The position numbers and the translations under genes were made by a program. A DNA stretch of 9,833 bases, taken from contig JBGAIL010000181.1 of assembly GCA_044225565.1 (NCBI GenBank), positions 1 to 9,833 on the forward strand. Reading direction: 5' to 3'. This DNA is from CAVXAE01 sp044225565. Its GTDB lineage: Bacteria; Pseudomonadota; Gammaproteobacteria; Steroidobacterales; Steroidobacteraceae. Shown here piece after piece: positions 1 through 5,559 of this stretch. The notes under the pieces were generated by a model. That model saw only the letters and a program-made list of their open reading frames with translations, was not told the DNA's origin and searched no databases. Every line of letters starts with the position of its first letter. Within the stretch, counting starts at the first letter, position 1.

Positions 1-251
1 CCATCCACGTAGATCGAGAGCGCGCCGACCTCGTTGAGGTCCATCACTTCGATGCCGATGGCCTGCAGGCGCGCGGTGGAGGCTTCGGAGCTCGAGACCG
101 CGCCGCGCAGGCGGCCGCGCCACGGCGCGAGCGCATCTATGAACTGGTTCACAGTCGACCCGGTGCCGACGCCGAGCACGGCGCCCTCTTCCAGGTACTC
201 CAGGGCGGCGAGCGCCGCTCTTCTCTTCTTCTCGTTGGGATCGATGCTCAC
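1..251 (-). CDS. rpiA: Ribose-5-phosphate isomerase A, N-terminal 83 residues (partial)
   Basis: RpiA interconverts ribose-5-phosphate and ribulose-5-phosphate in the non-oxidative pentose phosphate pathway, in the cytoplasm. The visible N-terminus reads MSIDPNEKKRRAALAALEYL, then the glycine-rich phosphate-binding motif GVGTGSTVNQFIDAL, then AVSSSEAST and the stretch VMDLNEVGALSIYVDG, all in the family order. The gene runs off the left edge, so the catalytic Asp/Lys region is not in the window. The start is a GTG (249-251) preceded by a weak GAGAG; no better ATG lies in frame. The upstream side holds a hairpin at 292-315 that may end transcription from the small unit before it. Family identity is secure; only the start is open. 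Confidence 0.93.
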   Translation of the reverse strand, partial: MSIDPNEKKRRAALAALEYLEEGAVLGVGTGSTVNQFIDALAPWRGRLRGAVSSSEASTARLQAIGIEVMDLNEVGALSIYVD

Positions 252-291
252 GTCACACTCTCGGGTCGGTGCTGGCAGGAGCCAGAAACGA

Positions 292-315
292 CTGAGCCCG
301 CTTGCGCGGGCTCAG
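292..315 (-). terminator. Perfect 10-bp GC-rich hairpin, probable terminator
   Basis: CTGAGCCCGC and GCGGGCTCAG form a perfect 10-bp stem around a TTGC loop. On the minus strand it is preceded by GAAA and followed by a weak T-rich run (TCGTTTCT). It sits between the lysine-rich microgene and rpiA. The short T tract makes efficient intrinsic termination uncertain. Confidence 0.5.
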
Positions 316-328
316 TTTCGGAATCTTG

Positions 329-368
329 ATTCGGTGGGCGCGGAACTTTCATTCCGCGCTCACCGAAT
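329..368 (-). terminator. 17-bp hairpin directly after the lysine-rich microgene
   Basis: Two 17-nt arms (329-345 and 352-368) pair with one mismatch around a 6-nt loop. On the plus strand the stem is followed by a few T residues (TTTTAAAGG); on the minus strand it is not. It lies 11 nt after the stop of the small minus-strand ORF. It may act as the 3' structure of that transcript, or as a terminator for plus-strand transcription. Confidence 0.5.
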
Positions 369-379
369 TTTAAAGGGCC

Positions 380-430
380 TTACTTCTTCTTAGAAGCTTT
401 CTTCTTGCCCTTCTTCTTCGCTTTAGCCAT
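380..430 (-). CDS. 16-residue lysine-rich microprotein (candidate)
   Basis: The frame encodes MAKAKKKGKKKASKKK followed by TAA: eleven of sixteen residues are lysine, and there are no acidic residues. I do not recognise a named family. The composition recalls the lysine-rich tails of bacterial histone H1-like proteins, but it is much shorter. Expression signals support it: a GGAGAG ribosome site (436-441) ends 5 nt before the ATG, and a sigma70-type promoter lies at 466-493. Two strong hairpins follow. Codons GCT, TCT and AAA and the TAA stop differ from the C/G-ending codons of the neighbours. It could alternatively be the incidental coding part of a small RNA. A nucleic-acid-binding role is only an inference from charge. 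Confidence 0.55.
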   Translation of the reverse strand: MAKAKKKGKKKASKKK

Positions 431-465
431 GTTGGCTCTCCAGTTACGGGTTAGTCCGGGGTCGG

Positions 466-493
466 AGTATATACACGGCAATCAAAAATACAA
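466..493 (-). promoter_or_regulatory. Sigma70-type promoter for the lysine-rich microgene
   Basis: On the minus strand, -35 TTGTAT (488-493) and -10 TATACT (466-471) are separated by 16 nt in a locally AT-rich stretch. The start site would fall near 459, giving a leader of about 28 nt before the ATG at 430. The promoter lies just beyond the fau stop codon, so the small unit can be transcribed on its own. Confidence 0.6.
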
Positions 494-501
494 GCAAGCG
501 A

Positions 502-1095
502 TCATGAGATGTGCTTGTACGCGAGACCGTCCTCCGTCACCACTGCATCGAGCGGCACGTCGTGCGACTCGGGTTCGATCGATGCGACGCGCTGGAATGA
601 GTACGCGATGCCGACCAGTCGCGGGGCGCGCCATGTTTCTCTGAGATTGAGAAACGCGAACGTGCGATCGTAGTACCCGCCACCCATGCCGAGGCGCATG
701 CCGTACGCATCGAAGCCCACCAGCGGAAGGAACACGAGGTCCAGCCAGCGCGCTCCGATGATGGATGCGCCGGCGGGCTCATCGATGCCCAGGTGATTCG
801 CGCGAGTGGCGCCCCGCGCTTCGATGAAGCGGATGAGACGGGTGCGCCGCTCGATGCGCGGCAGGTAGACGATGCAGCCCCGCGCCTTCGCGAGATCGAT
901 GAGCGGCCTCGCATCCAGCTCGTCCGGCATGGGGGAATAGAGTGCGACGCGCTGCCCCGCTCTCAGATGGAAGAGCCGATCGGCATGCGCCGCGACGCGC
1001 TGCGCGGCATGCTCGCGCGTCAAGGAATCGACGCTTCTTCTTCTGGCGCGCAAGTCCGCTCTGAGCGAGCGACGGGATTGGGGAGAATGGTTCAT
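502..1095 (-). CDS. fau: 5-formyltetrahydrofolate cyclo-ligase
   Basis: The enzyme uses ATP to convert 5-formyltetrahydrofolate to 5,10-methenyltetrahydrofolate, a cytoplasmic folate salvage step. The 197-residue product starts with the basic helix SRRSLRADLRARRR. It carries LVFLPLVGFD (residues about 120-129), the ATP-site signature GMGGGYYDRTF (about 136-146) and the C-terminal DVPLDAVVTED (about 179-189). I start it at the ATG at 1093-1095 (MNHSPQ), which gives the family's usual length. The frame stays open to an ATG at 1188, but those extra residues are encoded by a palindromic repeat. No clear Shine-Dalgarno precedes 1095. The gene lies downstream of 6S RNA on the same strand, the linkage known as ssrS-ygfA in enteric bacteria. 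Confidence 0.93.
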   Translation of the reverse strand: MNHSPQSRRSLRADLRARRRSVDSLTREHAAQRVAAHADRLFHLRAGQRVALYSPMPDELDARPLIDLAKARGCIVYLPRIERRTRLIRFIEARGATRANHLGIDEPAGASIIGARWLDLVFLPLVGFDAYGMRLGMGGGYYDRTFAFLNLRETWRAPRLVGIAYSFQRVASIEPESHDVPLDAVVTEDGLAYKHIS

Positions 1096-1116
1096 CAGGG
1101 CAGTCGTAAGCGTGTC

Positions 1117-1225
1117 GGCACTCGCGAAGGGTCGTGAGGGGACCGGCCGTAAGAGCGGTCCCTCGCGGCCTTGTGAAAATGCAACCATGCATTTTCAATT
1201 CCCCTCACGACCGTTCGCGAGTACC
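1117..1225. repeat. Imperfect palindromic repeat, copy A
   Basis: Two 25-nt arms (1117-1141 and 1201-1225) pair with two mismatches. Inside are a second hairpin, TGAAAATGCA...TGCATTTTCA (about 1174-1195), and the block ACCGGCCGTAAGAGC (1142-1156). Read on the minus strand, the order of internal parts matches copy B at 1291-1413, including a 15-base identical block, so the two are members of one family in opposite orientation. Copy A begins 22 bp upstream of the fau start codon, so any transcript entering fau from 6S would fold here. It resembles dispersed REP/MITE-like non-coding repeats; no transposase is present. Confidence 0.75.
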
Positions 1226-1290
1226 AACCCGCCTTGAGGCCTCATGAGCGGCCGAGGCCGTGCAGAAGGTCAACCGTTGAAGAAGTAATC

Positions 1291-1413
1291 GCGGAGGGTG
1301 GTAAGGACAGGGCGGGAGGCACGTCGAAATGCAGGGATGCATTTCGACGAGGCTGCCAGGGATGGCTCTTACGGCCGGTGCCTCCCGGCCCCTCTCCTCC
1401 CACCACCCTCCGC
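1291..1413. repeat. Nested palindromic repeat, copy B
   Basis: Outer arms GCGGAGGGTGGT (1291-1302) and its complement (1402-1413) enclose a second perfect stem, CGGGAGGCAC (1313-1322) with GTGCCTCCCG (1378-1387). Inside that are an 11-bp hairpin with a GGGA loop (1323-1348) and a small hairpin, GCCAGGGATGGC (1355-1366). The block GCTCTTACGGCCGGT (1365-1379) is identical to copy A on the opposite strand. The element ends 10 bp beyond the 3' end of 6S RNA and may influence its 3' processing. It appears non-coding. Confidence 0.75.
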
Positions 1414-1423
1414 AGACTCAAAA

Positions 1424-1609
1424 CATCACCCGCAATGCCGGTACGAGCCGTTGCTCTCGAACCGGAGCAACAAGTGGGACGAGCCACGGCAGGTAAGGCT
1501 TTCCGCACGGGGCGGACATGCACAGTGCTGCACGCAAACCCATTTGTCCCGGGTGTTTAAATTAGGTCCGAGGGGTAACCCGACCCGCTGTCGAACACCG
1601 CAGGCGATG
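1424..1609 (-). ncRNA. ssrS: 6S RNA
   Basis: 6S RNA mimics an open promoter and sequesters sigma70 RNA polymerase in stationary phase. The minus strand carries the characteristic 5' piece GCCTGCGGTGTTCG and the 3'-half piece GCGGAAAGCCTTA, which resembles GAAGCCTTA in the E. coli RNA. The ends pair: CATCGCCTGC (1600-1609) with GCGGGTGATG (1424-1433), 10 bp including G-U pairs. This gives a length near 186 nt, as expected, and a TTTT follows the closing stem. Location between zapA and fau is the conserved place for this gene. The exact 5' end may lie 1-3 nt further out (a possible -10 box, TAGAGT, is at 1618-1623). Confidence 0.9.
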
Positions 1610-1617
1610 CCCGGCCG

Positions 1618-1623
1618 ACTCTA
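1618..1623 (-). promoter_or_regulatory. Probable -10 box of the 6S RNA promoter
   Basis: TAGAGT on the minus strand ends 8 nt before the predicted 5' end of 6S RNA. No convincing -35 hexamer is visible; the expected place holds a CCGGG-rich stretch (about 1631-1645). Confidence 0.4.
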
Positions 1624-1671
1624 CACCACACCGGGCCGGGCCGGGAGGTGCGCCCGGTCACAATCGGGTGG

Positions 1672-2031
1672 TCAGAGTTCGAGCTGACGGTTCTTGCCGG
1701 GCGGGCGCTCGCCGGAGGAGCGGCCGCCCTGGCGGCCCGCGAGCGCGGCCTCGACGCGCTCGCGCATGTTCTTCACCTTGGTTCCGGCCTCGCCCTCCGA
1801 CTTGGCGTGCCCCTTCAGCTGCAGCAGCTCGTTGGTGAGGTTGAGCGCCACCATGACGGCGATGCGATCGAGGCCGACCACCTTGCCGCTGTCGCGCACC
1901 TCGCGCATGCGGGCATTCAGGAACTCGGCGGAATCGAGCAGCGCGGAGCGCTCCTCGTAGGGGCAGGCGATGAAGTATTCCTTCTCGAGGATACGCACGC
2001 TGACGCGCGCCTGCTCCTGCTGTGAGCTCAC
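1672..2031 (-). CDS. zapA: Cell division protein ZapA
   Basis: ZapA binds FtsZ at midcell and bundles protofilaments to stabilise the Z ring. The 119-residue product begins SSQQEQARVSVRILEKEYFI, then ACPYEERSALLDSAEFLNARM (the FtsZ-binding head of the family). It continues with DRIAVMVALNLTNELLQL, the start of the long dimerisation helix, and ends in a charged, glycine-rich tail. The start is a GTG at 2029-2031 that overlaps the zapB-like stop codon (GTGA), with GGAG just upstream, so translation is probably coupled. The frame stays open further upstream, but that part only shadows the preceding gene. It is followed by 6S RNA on the same strand. Confidence 0.92.
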   Translation of the reverse strand: MSSQQEQARVSVRILEKEYFIACPYEERSALLDSAEFLNARMREVRDSGKVVGLDRIAVMVALNLTNELLQLKGHAKSEGEAGTKVKNMRERVEAALAGRQGGRSSGERPPGKNRQLEL

Positions 2032-2261
2032 GCGCTGTGCTCCAGGGTCTTCAGGCGGCCGATCATGGCCTCCACCCGGGTGCGCACCTGCTCGTTGCGA
2101 TTGAGCAGCGTGGCGCGCTCGCTGGCGAGCGACTCGTGCCGCTGGCGCAGCGCGCGGTTCTCTTCCTTCAGCTGGTCCATCCCCGTGAGCAATTCTTCGA
2201 TGCGCTTCTCGAGTCGCACGAGCTCCAGATCGAGCTGACTTTTTGTTGTAGTGGTCGTCAT
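2028..2261 (-). CDS. ZapB-like small coiled-coil protein (TIGR02449-type)
   Basis: This 77-residue protein is almost entirely a predicted coiled coil from about residue 10 to 70 (LELVRLEKRIEELL, MDQLKEENRALRQRHESL, NEQVRTRVEAMIGRLKTLE). The length, charged heptads and position directly before zapA match the TIGR02449/ZapB-like family, thought to act with ZapA at the division septum. That function comes from family and context; no catalytic residues are expected. The ATG at 2259-2261 has no Shine-Dalgarno, but a good promoter places the transcription start at or next to the start codon, so the message may be leaderless. The stop overlaps the zapA start. Confidence 0.85.
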   Translation of the reverse strand: MTTTTTKSQLDLELVRLEKRIEELLTGMDQLKEENRALRQRHESLASERATLLNRNEQVRTRVEAMIGRLKTLEHSA

Positions 2262-2268
2262 GCGGCGG

Positions 2269-2298
2269 ACTATAGAGCCGCGCTCTTCGCGCGGTCAA
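2269..2298 (-). promoter_or_regulatory. Promoter of the zapB-like/zapA operon with an inverted repeat in its spacer
   Basis: On the minus strand, -35 TTGACC (2293-2298) and -10 TATAGT (2269-2274) are 18 nt apart. The expected start site is 2261-2262, at the A of the start codon. The spacer contains a perfect inverted repeat, CCGCGC-N5-GCGCGG (2278-2294), which could be an operator or simply GC-rich chance. Confidence 0.7.
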
Positions 2299-2329
2299 TC
2301 ACGGAAAATGGCGAGGTCGCGGATTCAGG

Positions 2330-2335
2330 CATAAT
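2330..2335 (+). promoter_or_regulatory. Possible -10 box before ygfB
   Basis: CATAAT in a GCATAATGCCCG context would start transcription near 2342. That is inconsistent with the upstream ATG at 2334 and favours the ATG at 2346. No good -35 hexamer is seen. Confidence 0.35.
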
Positions 2336-2906
2336 GCCCGCCGGCATGCGCACAGCCACCTATGCGGACATCCAGCAGCTGCTCCTCGCGGAGCGCTCGC
2401 TCACCGACGCCGCCGAGGCTCACGGCACGCTCGCCGGCTCCCTCTGCACCGCCCCCGCCTACCGCTTCGAGGACTGGCTCCTCGAGATCCTTCCCGAAGG
2501 GAAGGCGCAGGCCGACCATGCCCAGGCGCTCCGCGAGCTCTTCACCGGCACCCACGAGGCGCTCTCGGGCGAGTCGATGGAGTTCGAGCCGCTGCTGCCC
2601 GAGGATGCGCAGCCGATCGGCGAGCGCACCTCGGCGCTCGCCCAATGGTGCGTCGGATTTCTTTACGGGCTCGGCTCGAGCGCGCTGCCGGACGCTGGCG
2701 GACTGCCCGGCGAAGTGGGCGAGGTCGTGAGGGACTTCACCGAGATCAGCCGGGTCGAGGTGGATGCCGGCGACAGCGAGGAATCCAACGAGAGCGCCTA
2801 CTCGGAGCTCGTGGAGTTCGTTCGCGTCGGCGTCCAGCTCGTGTTCGACGAGCTCGGCGGATTGCGCGACGTCCCCCGGGAGGCGCCCGGCGCCCCCTTC
2901 CATTGA
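2334..2906 (+). CDS. ygfB: UPF0149 family protein, YgfB-like
   Basis: The 190-residue product matches YgfB-type UPF0149 proteins in length and layout. It has an N-terminal YADIQQLL, the DAAEAHGTLAGSLCTAP stretch (family pattern AE-HG-L-G-LC), the central LAQWCVGFLYGLG, then an acidic region and SELVEFVRVGVQLVFDEL near the C-terminus. Members are cytoplasmic helical proteins; in Pseudomonas YgfB has been linked to control of antibiotic-resistance gene expression, which cannot be assumed here. It is the first gene of the pepP-ubiH-ubiI operon, as in many gammaproteobacteria. Start choice is open: ATG 2334 has AGG upstream, whereas ATG 2346 fits a possible -10 box. The stop overlaps the pepP ribosome site. 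Confidence 0.85.
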   Translation: MPAGMRTATYADIQQLLLAERSLTDAAEAHGTLAGSLCTAPAYRFEDWLLEILPEGKAQADHAQALRELFTGTHEALSGESMEFEPLLPEDAQPIGERTSALAQWCVGFLYGLGSSALPDAGGLPGEVGEVVRDFTEISRVEVDAGDSEESNESAYSELVEFVRVGVQLVFDELGGLRDVPREAPGAPFH

Positions 2907-2914
2907 GGCACCGC

Positions 2915-4255
2915 ATGCCGAAGACCGCTCCCCGCCGGATGAAGCGCATCGAAGCCGCGGAGTTCGAACGCCGCCGCACGCAGCTGATGCGCTTCATGGG
3001 ACCGGGCTCCATCGCCGTGCTGCCGGCCGCGCCGGTACAGCGTCGCAACAACGACGTGGATTTCGCCTACCGCCAGGACAGCGACTTCTTCTATCTCACG
3101 GGGTTCAACGAGCCCGAGTCCATCGCCGTGCTGGTGCCGGGGCGCTCGCAGGCCGAGTACATCCTCTTCGTGCGCGATCGCGACCCCGCCCGCGAGACCT
3201 GGGACGGCAAGCGCGCCGGTCCGGCGGGCGCCACCCGCAATTTCGGCGCGGACGATGCCTTTCCCATCGCGGACATCGACGAGATCCTCCCCGGGCTCAT
3301 GGAGAACCGCGAGCGGGTCTACTACCCGATGGGCGCCTACGAAGACTTCGACCGGCGCATGCGCTCCTGGGTGAACGGTCTGCGCAGTCAGGCACGCTTC
3401 GGGCGCCATCCGCCCTACGAGTTCGTCGCCCTCCAGCACGTGCTGCACGACATGCGCCTCTACAAGTCGCGGGGCGAGCTTTCGCTCATGCGCGAGGCCG
3501 CCAACATCGCGGCACGCGCGCACGTCCGCGCCATGAAGCGCAGCCGGCCCGGCGTGAACGAGTTCGAAGTGATGGCGGAGCTGCTGCACGAGTTCCGCCT
3601 GAGCAACGCGGATACCTCGTACCACCCCATCGTCGGAAGCGGGGACAACGCCTGCATCCTCCACTATCACGAGAACAACCAGACGCTGCGCGACGGCGAC
3701 CTGCTGCTGGTGGATGCCGGGTGCGAATACGAGTGCTATGCCTCGGACATCACCCGCACATGGCCGGTCAACGGCCGCTATTCCCCGGAGCAGCGCGCGG
3801 TGTACGAGGTCGTGCTCGCCGCCAATCACGCCGCCATCGAGAAGGTGAAGCCCGGCAACCACTGGAACGAGCCGCACGAAGCGGCGGTGCGCGTGGTGAC
3901 GCAGGGGCTGCTGAAGCTCGGGCTGCTGAAGGGTCGCCTGCCGAAGCTGATCCGCGAAGAGGCCTACAAGCGCTACTTCATGCACCGCACCGGCCACTGG
4001 CTCGGCATGGACGTGCACGACGTCGGCGACTACAAGGTCGGCGAGGAGTGGCGGGTGCTCGAGCCTGGCATGGTGATGACCATCGAGCCCGGCATCTACA
4101 TCGCGCCCGGCACGCGCGAGGCGCCTAAGCGCTTGCGCGGCATCGGCATCCGCATCGAAGACGACGTCGCGGTGACCCGCGATGGCGCCGAAGTGCTGAC
4201 CCGGCGCTGCCCGAAGGACGCGGACGAGATCGAAGCGCTGATGGCGGCGCGATGA
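2915..4255 (+). CDS. pepP: Xaa-Pro aminopeptidase P (M24B)
   Basis: PepP is a cytoplasmic dimanganese peptidase that removes an N-terminal residue preceding proline. The 446-residue product has the N-terminal creatinase-like domain (RRNNDVDFAYRQDSDFFYLTGF near residues 45-70) and a C-terminal pita-bread domain. All five expected metal ligands are visible: D267 in LLVDAGCEYE, D278 in SDITRTWP, H361 in RTGHWLGMDVHD, E391 in TIEPGIYI and E415 in GIRIEDDV. The ATG at 2915 has GAGG 6 nt upstream, formed partly from the ygfB stop codon. The frame is open further upstream, but that overlaps ygfB. The stop overlaps the ubiH start (ATGA). The gene looks intact. Confidence 0.96.
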   Translation: MPKTAPRRMKRIEAAEFERRRTQLMRFMGPGSIAVLPAAPVQRRNNDVDFAYRQDSDFFYLTGFNEPESIAVLVPGRSQAEYILFVRDRDPARETWDGKRAGPAGATRNFGADDAFPIADIDEILPGLMENRERVYYPMGAYEDFDRRMRSWVNGLRSQARFGRHPPYEFVALQHVLHDMRLYKSRGELSLMREAANIAARAHVRAMKRSRPGVNEFEVMAELLHEFRLSNADTSYHPIVGSGDNACILHYHENNQTLRDGDLLLVDAGCEYECYASDITRTWPVNGRYSPEQRAVYEVVLAANHAAIEKVKPGNHWNEPHEAAVRVVTQGLLKLGLLKGRLPKLIREEAYKRYFMHRTGHWLGMDVHDVGDYKVGEEWRVLEPGMVMTIEPGIYIAPGTREAPKRLRGIGIRIEDDVAVTRDGAEVLTRRCPKDADEIEALMAAR

Positions 4256-5506
4256 GCGCGGCGCCCCCCGGCAGCCGCAGCGCGACGGCCAGTGCGGATA
4301 CCGTCGTTGACGTCGCCATCGTGGGCGGCGGCATGGTCGGGGCCAGCCTCGCGCTCGGTCTTGCGGGCACGGGCATCTCGACGATGCTCATCGAAGGCGT
4401 GGCGCCCGGCTCGCAGGCCCAACCCAGCTTCGACGACCGCACCACGGCGCTCGGCAATGCGAGCCGCCGCATCTTTCAGAGCCTGGGCGTGTACGTTCAT
4501 CGAGCTGGAGGCGGCGCCCATCCGCGCCATCCACGTATCGGATGCGGACGCTGGCTTCGCCCGGCTGCAGGCCACCGAGCAGGGTATCGAAGCATTTGGC
4601 CATGTCGTCGCGAACCGGGTCATCGGCACGGCTCTGTGGAAACGCTTGAGCGAAGCATCCGATATCGCTCTACGCATGCCGGCAAGCGCCGAAGACGTGC
4701 AGATCTCGCCGGAGCGCGCGCAGCTCACTGTCGTGCATCGTGACGGCCAACGCGAACAGGTAAGCGCACGCCTGGTGGTGGCCGCGGATGGGGCGCATTC
4801 GGCGGTGCGGGCCGTGGCGGGTATCGGAGCGAGCGTCGAGGACTACGGGCAGGTCGCAGTCGTAACCAACGTGGCGGCAGATCGACCGCACGATGGCACG
4901 GCGTACGAGCGCTTCACGCCCTCGGGCCCACTGGCGGTGCTCCCGCTCCAGGATGGCAGCTATGGTGTCATCTGGACGGTGACCCCCGAGCGGGCCAGCG
5001 AGATCCTCGGCTTCGACGACACGACCTATCTCGCCGAGCTGCAGAAGCGCTTCGGCTGGCGAGCGGGCAAATTCGTCCGCGCGGGGCGACGCGCTTCGTA
5101 CCCGCTGAAGCTCACCCGGTCGGAGAGTGTCACCGCGACGCGAGCGGTGCTCATCGGCAACGCGGCACAGGCATTGCACCCGGTGGCGGGACAAGGATTC
5201 AACCTGGGGTTGCGCGATGCCGCGATGCTGGCGGAATTGATCGCCGGCCCGTCAACCGATCCGGGTGCCCCGGAAGTGCTGGAGCGGTTCGCCGCTTGGC
5301 GAGCGGTGGATCGCACGGGCGTCATCCGTTTCACGGATGGCCTGGTGAAGCTCTTCGGCGATGCGCGGCCCGGCGTCGGCACGCTGCGCAATCTCGGCCT
5401 GCTGCTGTTCGACGTGACGCCGCCCGCGAAGAGCGCGCTGGCGAGAGTGAGCGCCGGCTTCGGCGGACCAACTCCTCGCCTCGCGCGCGGGTTGTCAGTG
5501 CGATGA
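4252..5506 (+). pseudogene. ubiH: UbiH-family FAD monooxygenase with an apparent frameshift
   Basis: UbiH hydroxylates C1 of the ring in aerobic ubiquinone synthesis, as a soluble or peripheral flavoprotein using NAD(P)H. Codons from ATG 4252 give VVDVAIVGGGMVGASLA (FAD-binding fold, about residues 18-34) and end in RRIFQSLGV at 4491. The homologous sequence then continues in the next frame from 4493: FIELEAAPIRAIHVSDADAG, the DG motif VVAADGAHSAVR, and VLIGNAAQALHPVAGQGFNL, where GN in place of GD is typical of UbiH. The break lies at 4489-4496. Restoring two bases after T4492 would recreate the conserved Trp of GVW and give about 418 residues. It may be a true mutation or a sequence error. 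The start overlaps the pepP stop. Confidence 0.85.
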
Positions 5507-5559
5507 GCAACGCCAGGCTCGCTCCGCATGGGCATTGCGAAAGGTCATCCTTCCAGTGA
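5503..5559 (+). CDS. 18-codon ORF bridging ubiH and ubiI (candidate coupling ORF)
   Basis: The ATG at 5503 overlaps the ubiH stop (ATGA), and its TGA at 5557-5559 overlaps the preferred GTG start of ubiI (GTGA). It encodes MSNARLAPHGHCERSSFQ, which I do not recognise. A role in passing ribosomes from ubiH to ubiI is an inference from the two overlaps. It may be chance, and no Shine-Dalgarno is evident. Confidence 0.3.
   Translation: MSNARLAPHGHCERSSFQ

Noticed and set aside
1117..1413. CRISPR array
   Set aside because: Only two units in opposite orientation with internal palindromes; no regular repeat-spacer pattern and no cas genes.
1298..1687. Plus-strand open frame of about 130 codons over the 6S and repeat region
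   Set aside because: It runs antisense to 6S RNA and through the palindromic repeat, has no family resemblance and no ribosome site. Open frames are common in GC-rich DNA.
2798..4018. 406-codon minus-strand frame opposite pepP
   Set aside because: It is the antisense shadow of an intact gene with all five metal ligands; no recognisable domain.
2764..4128. Long arginine/alanine-rich frame within pepP
   Set aside because: It is the +1 shadow of the well-supported pepP frame, with the low-complexity R/A/P composition typical of such shadows.
4489..4496. Programmed ribosomal frameshift in ubiH
   Set aside because: No slippery heptamer or downstream pseudoknot is evident, and UbiH is not known to need one. 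A deletion or sequence error is simpler.
4096..4728. Minus-strand frame opposite the pepP end and ubiH start
   Set aside because: It has no family signature, no ribosome site, and lies opposite confidently assigned coding sequence.
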